Assembly (NCBI GenBank): GCA_038363925.1
Contig: JAQQWL010000011.1
Coordinates: 4,898,001-4,962,000, forward strand
Direction: 5' to 3'
Source: Apiospora phragmitis
Taxonomy: Eukaryota > Ascomycota > Sordariomycetes > Amphisphaeriales > Apiosporaceae
Length of the DNA stretch: 64,000 nt
The notes under the pieces are model-generated. The model saw only the letters and a program-made list of their open reading frames with translations. It was not told the origin of the DNA and searched no databases. The stretch's first letter is position 1. Each line of letters begins with the position of its first letter. The position numbers were made by a program, and so were the translations under genes. This document shows, piece after piece, positions 48,632 through 59,432 of the stretch.

Positions 48632-49177
48632 ATGTCATCCAGCGCCAACACCTCCACTGTCCGCGCCCTCCAGGCCACCAATGCCGCGGTGCTTACCACG
48701 ACGGCGGGCCTCAACCTCGGCCTCTCCTTCTTCGTGATTCCGCGCCTCCTCGAGTCGCCCACGCCGCTCATGCTGCGCCAGTGGGGCCGCATGTTCGCCG
48801 TCACCTCGCCCCTCTTGCCGCCAGCCATGATGGTCCCGGGTCTCGTCCACGCGGCCCTGGCGTATTACACCGTCGCCACCACCCGGGGTCCGCAGAAGGG
48901 CGCCGTCGGCAACGCGGTCGCGGCGCTGCTGGCGCTGAGCGTCATGCCCTGGACCCTCGGGCTGATGGTGCCGATCAACGAGAAGCTGCTGCGGAAGGTC
49001 GACGAGGTCCAGAGTCTGGGCGCGGGTGCGGAGAAGGAGGTGGAGGCGAGGGAAGTCGGGGCCCGGGAGGAGGAGACGGCGCATGCGCTGGTCGATCGCT
49101 GGGCGCTGTTGAACCTTTATCGTGGTAGTGCGGTGCTGGTTTCTGGCTGCTTGGGGCTGTATGCTGCGGTCTTTTAG
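48632..49177 (+). CDS. DUF1772 (anthrone oxygenase-like) membrane protein
   Basis: Single exon of 181 residues. The frame is open 60 bases upstream, but the ATG at 48632 (MSSSANTSTVRALQATNAAV) has a better context and gives the family's usual length. Four hydrophobic segments are visible: AAVLTTTAGLNLGLSFFVIP, MVPGLVHAALAYYTV, NAVAALLALSVMPWTLGLMV and YRGSAVLVSGCLGLYAAVF. The family's PxLL...R.W pattern in the first loop (RLLESPTPLMLRQWGRMF) and the MVPINEKL motif after the third segment are present. Members act as anthrone oxygenases in some polyketide pathways, but most genes are stand-alone and uncharacterised, and no polyketide synthase lies in this window. A Glu-rich loop lies between segments three and four. 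Strongly GC-rich at third codon positions. Confidence 0.88.
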   Translation: MSSSANTSTVRALQATNAAVLTTTAGLNLGLSFFVIPRLLESPTPLMLRQWGRMFAVTSPLLPPAMMVPGLVHAALAYYTVATTRGPQKGAVGNAVAALLALSVMPWTLGLMVPINEKLLRKVDEVQSLGAGAEKEVEAREVGAREEETAHALVDRWALLNLYRGSAVLVSGCLGLYAAVF

Positions 49178-49961
49178 CCAGAAGGAGGGGCCGGTCTATG
49201 GCGATTGAATATCTTGAACATCCCGAGTAAGGGCAATGCTACTTCGACGTAACAGCGTCCACCTTCTCAATAGCTGTTTCTTCATTGTTCATCTTCATTG
49301 TTCAAGTGGATAGACCTATTCATTATAGTCCCTGGCTTACTGTTCTTTATCGGGTAGCAGCAACATTATAGCTATATATTGAAGATCACCAGGATACTTA
49401 CTTAGGTGACCTTGCCATATGGAGTGTTGTCCCTTTTTATTACATAACTAGACAAGTTATAGTTTAGATCCCGCACTTGATTCTATACCTGGAATATATA
49501 TTCCTAGGTAGGTATACACATGTGTATACCTTTCAATTGCATGCCAAGGTAAGAGCCAGTGTAGATGTACAGGTAGATGGCCGGTCGGCACTTATCGGGC
49601 TACTCCCCCACCTCCCCTGCCAAAGACCTACTAACCTGAAGACCCCTGTTTCCGCTACTGCGATGCGCCTATGAGAGCGGTTTGTGACGCGCGGAAAGCT
49701 GATCCACCCTCTAGAAGAAGCGTCCCAAGCTCCCAACCAAGCTGGAAGCAACATAGCTGTCCTCAATTGGAATTCAATTCACACGTCAAGTCGACTCGAT
49801 TTTGAATCCACTTGGCCCGACCTCACCCAAACACCCACGAAACAACACCCATCTACTTCAGCAACGGTCCAAGCCCTGGTTGCCTCGACTTCCATGATCA
49901 CCACAACTCCCTAATCGCTTTTTTGTCCGAAGGGAACAGACAGCTGCGATAGATCAAAATC
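49178..49961. other. Intergenic, promoter of STT3
   Basis: About 780 bases between two plus-strand genes, A/T-rich in the first half. No gene seen. Confidence 0.6.
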
Positions 49962-52513
49962 ATGGCTGTCGCATCCGCCTCTGACCCCAGCCCGATGCAG
50001 GTGCTGGCTGACTTTGGCAAGAGCAAGAGTCTACGCACTCTGCTGAGGGTCCTCATTCTCTGCTTCATTGCCGGCGCTGCTGTTTCCAGCCGTCTGTTTT
50101 CCGTCATTCGTAGGTCAAGCCCTGCTTGCGTGTGTAGATGACCGTTTGCTAACCAACAACCACCCGTCATTCTAGGCTTCGAGAGTATCATCCACGAGTG
50201 TCAGTTCAAACCGTTCCTCCCACCCATATCGTATCGAGGAGCTTCACGACGTCTCCCCCAATGCCGACGTACGATTGCTGACCTTATAGACAGTCGATCC
50301 GTGGTTCAACTTCCGAGCAACAAAGTATTTGATCGCCAATGGATTCTATGATTTCTGGGATTGGTTCGATGACCGAACATGGCACCCTCTGGGCCGAGTC
50401 ACCGGAGGAACGCTGTACCCCGGCCTGATGGTCACCAGCGGTGCCATCTACCACGCCCTCCGAGCCCTGACTATTCCCGTCGACATCAGAAACATTTGTG
50501 TCTTGTTGGCCCCTGCCTTCTCCGGCTTGACTGCCTTCGCCGCCTACCTCTTGACCAATGAGATGACCACCAACACCTCGGCTGGTCTGTTGGCTGCTGC
50601 CTTCATGGGAATCACCCCCGGTTACATCTCGAGATCCGTCGCTGGTTCGTACGATAACGAGGCCATTGCCATCTTCCTTCTGGTCTTCACCTTTTACTTG
50701 TGGATCAAGGCCCTGAAGCTTGGTTCCGTCCTGTGGGGAGCTCTGTGTGCTCTCTTCTACGGCTACATGGTGGCCTCGTGGGGTGGTTATGCGTTCATCA
50801 CCTGCCTGGTGCCCCTTCACTCATTTGTGCTCATCTGCATGGGCCGATACAGCACTAGACTCTACGTCTCCTATACCACTTGGTATGCTCTGGGTACCTT
50901 GGCCAGCATGCAGATTCCCTTCGTCGGTTTCTTACCTGTTCGCACTAGCGAGCATATGCCTGCTCTCGGTGAGTACCTTTGGCGCACAGCAAAGTATATC
51001 CAAAATCCCCGCTAATCATGTCCCCAGGTATCTTCGGCTTCCTTCAGCTGGTTGCCTTCATTTACTATATTCGATCAGCTCTCTCAGGGGCCCAGTTCAA
51101 GGCATTCTTGTTCGTTGGCCTGGGTGCAGTCTTCGGGCTTGCGCTGTTGGCCCTTGTCGCCATGACTTCGGCCGGCTACATCGCCCCCTGGTCCGGCCGG
51201 TTTTATTCGCTGTGGGACACTGGTTACGCCAAGATCCATATCCCCATTATTGCCTCGGTGTCGGAGCATCAGCCTACAGCCTGGCCGGCCTTCTTCTTTG
51301 ACCTGAACATGTTGATCTGGTTGTTCCCTGCCGGTGTTTATCTGTGCTTCCAAGACCTCAAGGATGAGCATGTCTTCGTTGTAGTCTATGCCCTGTTCGG
51401 AAGCTACTTCGCCGGTGTCATGGTTCGACTTATGCTGACTCTCACCCCGATTGTATGTGTTGCCGCTGCCATGGCCTCGTCGCAGCTTCTCAGCACTTTC
51501 CTGTCGGTCAAGTCCCCCAAGGTTAAGGATCCTGCACAGGAGGATGTTACAGATAGTTTGTCCAAGAAGACCAAGCAGAACGCCGGCGGCAGTCTCCGCA
51601 GCGCAAATTCGCCCTACGTCGGTGTCTACAGCTTCTTGTCCAAGGGCTTGGTGTCAGGTATCATGACCATCTACCTCCTCCTCTTCGTGCTTCACTGCAC
51701 ATGGGTTACATCCAACGCCTACTCATCTCCCTCTGTCGTTCTCGCCAGCAGAATGCCTGACGGTAGCCAGCATATCATTGATGATTACCGCGAGGCCTAC
51801 CAATGGCTCCGCCAGAACACCAAGGAGGATGCCAAGATCATGTCGTGGTGGGACTACGGCTACCAGATTGGTGGTATGGCTGACCGCCCTACGTTGGTCG
51901 ACAACAACACCTGGAACAACACCCACATCGCCACTGTTGGTAAGGCCATGAGCTCCAGCGAGGAGGTCAGCTACCCTATCATGCGTCAACACGAAGTCGA
52001 CTACGTCTTGGTTGTCTTTGGAGGTTTGCTGGGATACTCCGGAGATGATATCAACAAGTTCTTGTGGATGGTGCGAATTGCCGAGGGCATCTGGCCCGAC
52101 GAGGTCAGCGAGCGAAAGTTCTTCACTCCCCGTGGCGAATACCGTGTTGACGGTGAGGCCACCGAGACCATGAAGAACAGCTTGATGTAAGTTTTCCCCG
52201 TTCACCGAGTTGCAAAGGCAGTTGACTGATAATCATGAATAGGTACAAGATGTCCTACTACAACTACCACACCTTGTTCCCTCCGGGACAGGCCCAGGAC
52301 CGTGTCCGTGGCGTTCGTCTCCCCGATACCGGGCCCGTGCTCAACACTCTGGATGAGGCTTTCACCAGTGAGAACTGGATCATCCGTATTTACAAGGTCA
52401 AAGATCTCGACAATGTCGGTCGTGACCATGCTGCTGCCGCCTCGTTTGACCGAGGCCACAAGAAGAAGAAGGCCACTAAGAAGCGAGGCCCGAGGGCGTT
52501 GAGAGTGGACTAG
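49962..52513 (+). CDS. STT3: Oligosaccharyltransferase catalytic subunit STT3
   Basis: Exons 49962-50109, 50176-50199 (24 bases), 50294-50968, 51028-52186 and 52243-52513 give 758 residues without a break. STT3 transfers the lipid-linked oligosaccharide to Asn in N-X-S/T sequons of nascent proteins in the ER. Visible motifs: the first lumenal-loop acidic motif in the segment beginning [33 protein letters not shown], the second acidic motif region [16 protein letters not shown], the sequon-binding WWDYGYQI, and the glycosylated stretch [14 protein letters not shown]. About eleven to thirteen membrane segments precede the lumenal catalytic domain, and the C-terminus is Lys-rich ([10 protein letters not shown]). 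Intron 2 begins with GTCAGT and the acceptor was chosen at 50293, which yields the invariant EFDPWFNFR. Confidence 0.97.
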
Positions 52514-53480
52514 GTGACCTATACATACTAAAAGCGGTAATGAGCACTGCAAAAATTAAACCTCTTATGTTATATATGGCATCCCTGGGCTGTTTACTGA
52601 GTTAAGAGAACAAATGACCAATGAGAAAGGCATTTGTATGTAATATTTATCAAACAAAATCAAGGTGCAAAAAAAAAATATTATTCTCTTGATAACGTGC
52701 TACCTCTCTTGCCTGCTGCTGGTGGTGTAGTGTCCGTCATGCTACCCGTGTGTGCTCGTGGGCTCGGTGTGTCGTACTTACCTAGAGCTTCATTGTTCCC
52801 CCCTTTCCATAAGGTGGTGCCTGCCTGGTCTCTATTCTTCGGGCGAAATCCCTTCACTGGGCCTTGTCTATAGTTGGATTGTTCCCAATCCATGGACTCT
52901 TTGCTGGCCTAACTGGATTTCTCCAGAAGTCGATTGTACATTGACGATCCCTTGCCCTAAATACTCACAATGGCGGGCAGCAGAATCGGCGACAGTGAAG
53001 TCAACTATCATCAACCCACGTCCCGCAACAGAACAATCGCTGATGGTTCTGCGAATATTCAATCCGTCAAAGGTAATGACACCGTACTTTGGTTTTGTGG
53101 GTTCTCTGCTCCATGTGACCTTTTTTTGTCAATGAAGCTTGTATTCACTCATGCTGCATTTTACCTTGCGTTCACTCTACACTGCTTTTCCTACATCTCC
53201 TCCCCAGTTCTGACCTGACTTCTTGATCCTTCCCACCTTCTTTCCACCACCATCCAGCTAATCGCCTACAACCCTTCACAGCTTGACCAAGACACTCGAG
53301 GTCTTGGTTCGTTCCTCACTTGTTCGACCAGTAACTCGGCAGCACCTGCTACAACTTCCGTCCTTCACCACCCTTTCGTTTCCTTCTACGTGCCCACACC
53401 ACCTTCCAGAACTTTGTTCCAGAACTTTGATCAGCATACACGAGAAAAGCAGCAAGAGCAAGAGCATCTCGGCGTGAGGC
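52514..53480. other. Intergenic, 5' region of the Cys4 protein gene
   Basis: About 970 bases. An ATG-started ORF at 52970-53218 was considered as an upstream exon, but its donor phase (53073) does not fit the next acceptor. Pyrimidine-rich near 53160-53300. Probably promoter and leader. Confidence 0.55.
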
Positions 53481-56400
53481 ATGTGGAAGTCTCTCAAGGC
53501 CCTTGGTGCCACCAGGTAAGTCACTTTCCTTCTCGTTGTCCGACTTCATGTTCCATCTGCCTTGGCCTGTCGTCCCTCAAGACTTGGTTCTTCCGTCCCA
53601 TAGCAGCTACTCCCTCTTCCGTCGCATGTGTATTCCGTCACAAGTTGCTTCCGTCGCAAGCCTGTTCGTCGCAAGCTACTTCCGTCGCATCTTTTCCTTG
53701 TCGCAAGTTGGTCTCTTCGTCGCAAGTCTCTTCGTCACAAGTTGCCTCCGTCACACATTTTCCCCGTCCCAGGTTCTTCCGTCGCATAGTAGTTACCTGC
53801 TTCCGTTCCATACTTTCACAGGACCAACATTCTAGCCCACCTCCTTGGACTACAACCTACTTCACATCATCTCTAGCCTGTCGAGAATGGTACAAGTGCC
53901 TTAGAAGAATGCCACTGACAATCAATGTTCATATCTACAGCACTCAAGGCCATGTTGACAGCCAGGCATCGCTAGGCGCCGGTGAGGGCTATCTCCCCGA
54001 TAATTCGTCGTATGAGACCAAGACAAAGTCGGGAAAGTCTGCTACCCGCAAGAAGAACAAAGAGCTATTGCAGAAACATGGCTTCGATGTCCTAGGCCAG
54101 AGCTTTGGCATCCCATCCAGAGTCGATTATGAGAGGGAGGTACTTGGGGACATCCCTGCCGGACAGACTGCTCGTCGTCGCTCCCTTTCGGTTTCAACAT
54201 CTGACCAGGATATCGAGATTTACCTTGACAACGACTCGTCCCCTCAAGCCAAGTTGAAACCAGCCCATCGTAAGAGGGTTAGTCCTCCCCCCTCGTCCGA
54301 GAAGCGAGTCCGCCGCAAGTCTGGACAGACAGCAATGCACTCTGCGAACTTCCAGTTACCGACAAGCAACACAAAGCAGGGACATCGTCAGCGTCCGCGT
54401 TCCATGTCACAGTCAACCACGTCCTCGAGTGCAAAAGACAGCCGCAAGCAGATGGTTATGTACAAGTCGGACGATGACGATGAAGACACAGACTCAGAGA
54501 CCACCCAATCCTCGACGTCTTTCTATCTCCCGCCGCCTCCGCCTCCCCCAACATACAGCGACAGGCCCACCCGGCATACTATCCCACGCACCCAACAATG
54601 GCTGGCTATATGCCTGTTGTCTACCCCATGGCCGGCAATGGATACGGCACGGCTCAATATCCGGCTGCTACCCCGTTTCCAGGATTCTATTATACTCAGC
54701 ACCTTCCTCAATGCCCCCAGGCTGCTGGCTCCAACATGTATCCGCATGGATTTGCGATGAACCAGCCCGGCTCACTGCCAGTACCTTCGCAACTCCTGCA
54801 GCATCAGCTTGGGAACACAGCGCCTTATAATCCACCCATGACAAATTTCCCTACAGGCCTAGTTCCTCCGCCGCCGCCCCCCCTCCTCCCCGATTGATCG
54901 AGCGGAGATCGCTCCACGTGGCGACGTTCAGGCCAACGCCGATATTGACAAAGCAGTATCCGGTAGAGGAGATGAGCCAGCTGATGACAACAACCCGAGT
55001 AGCAGTCATCAGAAAGATGGACCGTCTTTGGAGCGCAGTCCGAAGCAGTCTGTGGAACTGAAGAGCAAGTCGCTGGCAGAGGACTCCGAGAAACACCAGG
55101 GAAAATCGACGGCAGCACAAGATGATGAGGAACCTTCTGGTTTCCCATATAAGCATGTATGTGCCGGATGTGGCAAGCCGAGATCCAATGGATACCATAT
55201 GACGCATCGTCTGAAGAAAGACGAACCCGCCGAGCCTGATTATTGCCGGCGGTGTGTTGCTGCTGCTGCATTCACAGACTCCGAGGCACCTTCTATGGAC
55301 GGGCATAGCCAACTCTTTACCCCACATGTTAGTATTTCTGTCGTTCTGTCATTATCAGGTATTCGACTGACTTGTCCCTAGGGCCCTCTCGCGTCAAGCC
55401 GAAGCAGTGGCGCAGAGTCGCAGATCAGGAAGGGTTATTATGTCTTCGATGATCGAAGCCGTCGACACAAGTTGCACGATAAACCCAGAAGGCGGAGTTT
55501 TCTCAAATCCTTCATGCGTGCCTCAACACGCCATACGCTCAGCAGCGAGACCAGATCTATATCCTCTGCCGAGGAAGGAAGTTCGCGAGCTCTTTCGTCT
55601 ATGCCAGGATGCAAAGTTCGTCGCGAACCCTCGCTTGTATCTGCAGAGCATTCGTTCCACCGGGGGAAGATCGCAACACCAGCCACCCACACATCGGTTA
55701 GCACACAGCATACCAAGGGCGGTTCATGTAAATCCCATCTTGCTACAATGCAGCTATCGGATGCTCGCCCTGACTATAAGGACGCCAAGGAGAAGAATTC
55801 TAGATCCCGGAAGCTTCATAAATTTAGAGTTGAGCAGACCACTGCATCAGTCGCAGGCAATGGATTGGCAGTACCAGCTCGTAAGAGTAATAGGTACAAG
55901 CAACCAACAGTACGCAACGAAGCTTCAGAACTTGCCAACAGAGCTTTGGACTCCAGCGCGCTTGATGACAACCACACCGACATCCTTATACAGTCATATG
56001 AGGATCTACCTGGTATTCCATTTCGCGCCCCTAACGAGCGGTCTGAATTCTCCGACATTACTTCGCCGGCGCAAGCCCCTATCGACACAAAGCGGAGCAC
56101 CCGAAGCCAGGATAAGACTATGTTTACCAAGCTGACATCCTCTCTTCCGAACGAGGAGGCAAATCCGTTTGGCGAGTACGACTCATCACCCAGAGACCCT
56201 ACCAACTGGTTTGGCTCTGTCCCCGTACGCCAACCGACCCGGCCTCATCGATCCACGCCGCCTATCCCCACATTGTGAATGATTCGTGGGGGTATGAGCA
56301 GAGCCACTTCGAGAGGGTGGCTGAGGAGCTGGCCGAAGAGGATCTCATGCGTGCCGGTAAGCGCTCGGGACTTTTCACTTCGTCCCGAGATAGTTCAACG

Positions 56401-56932
56401 GCATCGAGCAACCCGTTCTTCAGTAACCTGACACCGAGTTTGATCTCTATAGAATCCTGCCCTTCGGACGAAGAACGCACCGATGGCAACGACAACTACG
56501 AGATGGCTGCAGGAGGTGGATCTGACGGGGAAGAAGATGACACTGTTACGAGCAAGAAAAGCCCCAAGCAACTCGGTAAGCATGTTTCAAACCCCAAGCA
56601 TGCATTCTCGAGGTACATCTCATACTGACGACTTTTTAGAATTTTCTAGCTCAGAAGACCGCATTCGCAAGACTGCAAGCTGCAACAGATACCCCGATGA
56701 TAGACATGCCAATGTCAAGACCACCGGATATCACATGCCGGATGCAGGAAATATGTACAACAACCACGACATGGACTCAACCATCTCGAGTCACTCGTCT
56801 GACTTTCGACCGCCCGCGGATGGCTCGTCTCTCCTTGCCCACACCGGACATTCGATGGACGACATCCCCTTTTCGGGCACACGAGCTCCCCGTCGCCGAA
56901 CCCGCCGCTTTGGTGGTCTTTTGCGACCCTAA
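53481..56932 (+). CDS. Unrecognised proline-rich protein with a Cys4 zinc-ribbon-like motif, three frame breaks
   Basis: Exons 53481-53515 (MWKSLKALGAT), 53941-55327, 55382-56575 and 56640-56932. The first exon was chosen because its donor phase alone fits the acceptor at 53940. Content: a Gly/Ser segment (QASLGAGEGYLPDNSSYET), Ser/Arg-rich low complexity, proline runs, a segment rich in Tyr/Pro (YYPTHPTMAGYMPVVYPMAG), then KHVCAGCGKPRSNGYH...YCRRC, a C-X2-C-X24-C-X2-C motif that could bind zinc, and a basic, Ser-rich C-terminus ending RRRTRRFGGLLRP. Frame breaks: about 54560 (one base missing), the seven-C run 54877-54883 (one extra) and CCCC 56221-56224 (one missing). Corrected, the exons total 970 codons including the stop. 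I do not recognise the family. Confidence 0.75.
53590..53810 (+). repeat. Degenerate tandem repeat inside intron 1 of the Cys4 gene
   Basis: About ten imperfect copies of a unit close to CTTCCGTCGCAAG, at variable spacing, within the 425-base intron 53516-53940. The copies differ by one to four bases. The stretch is open in one plus-strand frame but the translation is a low-complexity artefact. Confidence 0.8.
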
Positions 56933-58074
56933 TTTGGCACCTTGCATTCGATTTCACGTGTTTCTCTCTTGCCGATACACCGCATTGCGCTGGCGTTTTC
57001 TCTCCATACCTTTGCATGCTGCATTTGCACACGAGCTTCTGCATTGAATCGATGTACTATTACTACAGAAAAGCCTTTTTGCCGATATGTCTCCACGACT
57101 AGACCGGATGGCTTGTTGGACTGTCTGAACCAAGTCCCTACTCCCTGGCTGTTTCGTCTTTCGGAACAAGCCATGTGTAAAGGAGACGATGGTCATGCAC
57201 AAATTTTGTTTTTGAGCTGCCCGAACACAGAAACCGAGAGAAAAGACCGAGAAAAAACACACACACCAAAATTACAGGGGCGTTTTTGAGGAAAGAAAGT
57301 GTCAAGGATATCAACGTACACATGTTTAGTACATACTAGCATACCGGTTTCCAGGATGACGAGGGACAAGATCCGGATAAACCAGCAGCAGTAGGCCACA
57401 TATCTGCCTGCCTGCCTCTCCCGATGGCGGTATATATCCCACAACCATACACTCTACTGAATGAATACCTTACCCCCTCCCCTGATACCCGGACTGGAAT
57501 ACCCCCTGGTGTACCCAGCAAAAGAAGACACCGGACATTACATAGTTATGTAGGACCAATACAACGTCTCTTCTCATCACTACCTCTCCCGAGCGTTATT
57601 TTGTCATAAAGTGCTTGTTCGTATTGGTTAGTACATTCATGTCAACTGTACTACTTATGTATAGGCGAGGTTTAGGCTCCGGCACCCTCGGGGATCTAGT
57701 AATTGTCGTATTACACATGTACACAAGAACCTAAGGAAAATCTATGAGGCTTGTTATCTTTTTGAGACCGTCGTCATCATACACGCCCCGATCCGCCGAG
57801 GCAAGACCACTACAGCCAGCACCTGCAGGGGGCATTGCCAGGGTATCACGTAGGTTGTCTTGCTGCTATAGTAGCTTCTGCTCCAGTGTCATACACTCCC
57901 ACACATGGACGAGACTCTTTCTTCTACTCGAATGGCCCTCCTTGTTTCCCTGGTTCCTCTTGGGATTGGGCGAGCTCTATGCCAGGTCCACCCACTTGCT
58001 TCGGTCTCCGCTCCGTCACATTACAGTCCATCATCTGGCCAAAAGTCGAGGTAATCGATCATGAATCAATCGGA
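56933..58074. other. Intergenic between convergent genes
   Basis: About 1.1 kb between the Cys4 gene stop (+) and the ATP synthase subunit e stop (-). Short ORFs only, with no recognisable content. Confidence 0.6.
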
Positions 58075-58693
58075 TTATGCGGTCTGCTTGTCCAGAGCGG
58101 TGAGGTAGGCCTCGAGGTCGAACTTGGGGTCCATAGGGTCTTGTTTCACTGTGTCGCCTCAAGTCAGCATCTCTTTATTTGCTTGCACAAACCACACACG
58201 CCGGAATTCGATCTGAGAAAGGCAAGAACATACGAGGGCTCTTCTCGCTAGACGGGGCCTTGGGGTTCTTGGACTCGGCATACTGGGCGCGAGCCTGCTC
58301 TATTAATTGTTGCTTGTGCGCCCATTCCTTCTGTGCGGCGGCGGCCTTTTGCGAGGCGGTAATGGATCGCTGGTGGCTGAAGCCATAGAAGACACCGAAA
58401 GCGAGAGCCGAGTACCGAAGCACCTGAGCAGAAAATATTTGTTAGCATATCCCGTCGTCTTCGCTGTTCTGTCCAGTTGCGCCGTTTCCGGGGTGAGATC
58501 GAGATAGGTCCGAGATAGGCGCATGAAGGAGCCGGGGTTTTGAGAAGGAAGAGAATGGGTTCTCTGGTTGTATAACCCGCTCTTCAAGTTTCGCTGCCAT
58601 CTCCAAGCCCAGAGACGACGGAGGGGGGGGGGGGGTGAAGGAGCAGGAAGCAGAATCTGGCCAACGTACGTTAACTCCCGAAGAGGCAGACAT
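58075..58693 (-). CDS. ATP21: Mitochondrial F1Fo ATP synthase subunit e
   Basis: Exons 58693-58670, 58423-58234 and 58148-58075 total 96 codons including the stop (95 residues). Too short and interrupted for a simple ORF search. The first exon encodes only MSASSGVN; the second gives LRYSALAFGVFYGFSHQRSI with the GXXXG motif (GVFYG) in the single membrane helix; then an Ala/Gln-rich, charged coiled-coil region (KAAAAQKEWAHKQQLIEQAR) and a C-terminal DPKFDLEAYLTAL tail. This is the organisation of yeast subunit e (Tim11/Atp21), which with subunit g makes ATP synthase dimers and shapes cristae. Intron 1 is long (246 bases) and holds a 13-G run. The gene is intact and divergent from the dynein gene. 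Confidence 0.9.
58623..58635. repeat. G homopolymer tract in ATP21 intron 1
   Basis: Thirteen Gs on the plus strand; the transcript would carry thirteen Cs. Confidence 0.9.
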
Positions 58694-59432
58694 GTTTGCT
58701 GATCGATTGGACGGCTGGCGGATGAAGGAGAGAAATCGAAGAGGAAACCGCAGCAAGCGCGAAGGCGATTGAGAGCCAATTGACGAGAGTGGGAGGAGGG
58801 AGAAGTTGAATTGATGTTGATGTCAAGGAATATGGAGAGCGACGGCCAACTTGCTGGAGCTCAGTCAGTCTCGATCAAATCAATCCAATCCTGTCGAGCC
58901 GGGAGATTTCGCACGGCAAAACTTTGGCTACGTACGGAAGTGGAAGTACCCAAGTACAGTCAGTTAATTACTCTAGATGCATAACTGTGCTTTATGCATT
59001 TGATAGCGCTTATGCAACCCGCCAATTATGTAACCTTAGGCAGGTTAGTAGTGCAAGGAACAAAAGAGAGAGATGCACGCCTGCACGCCTGCACGCCCGC
59101 ACGCCCACGCAAGGGAGACGGACAAGGCACGCAGACAAGCTGGCAAGGTACAAGGGACGACAACCCTGCTAACACCAACGTGCATTTCATTTGACGGCGA
59201 CGGCCATTAGCTCCCAATAGCATTAGTCGGTAGCCAACCTACTCCGTACCCTGAAAGGGTTCAGTTCATCGGTTTGAACCCGAAACTCCAAAGACATCAA
59301 ACCCCAACACCAACTCGCATCTTCAATCCCAGCCATCAGCCGCCCGCCGTCGATAACCCCAGACCGGGCCAATCGCAACTTCTAAAGCGCCACGGGAGGT
59401 CCGACCCGGCATGGGTTTCTGGCGCCGACAAG
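58694..59432. other. Divergent promoter of ATP21 and dynein intermediate chain
   Basis: About 740 bases between the two start codons. Holds the 8-base tandem repeat at 59075-59110. No gene seen; the frame upstream of 59433 is open but has no ATG. Confidence 0.65.
59075..59110. repeat. 8-base tandem repeat in a divergent promoter
   Basis: About four and a half copies of GCACGCCT, with C-for-T change in the later copies, midway between ATP21 and the dynein intermediate chain gene. Confidence 0.85.

Noticed and set aside
16415..49177. Secondary-metabolite cluster suggested by OYE, DUF1772, zinc-cluster regulators and glycosyltransferase
   Set aside because: The genes are tens of kilobases apart among housekeeping genes and no backbone synthase is present.
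52970..53218. Possible first exon MAGSRIGDSEVNYHQ of the Cys4 gene
   Set aside because: Its donor at 53073 leaves one base, while the acceptor at 53940 needs two; the exon at 53481-53515 fits instead.
53590..53810. CRISPR-like repeat array
   Set aside because: Copies are short and degenerate, without constant spacers, and the genome is fungal.
53390..53908. Open frame extending the Cys4 ORF 170 codons upstream
   Set aside because: The translation is a repeat artefact of the pyrimidine-rich intron.
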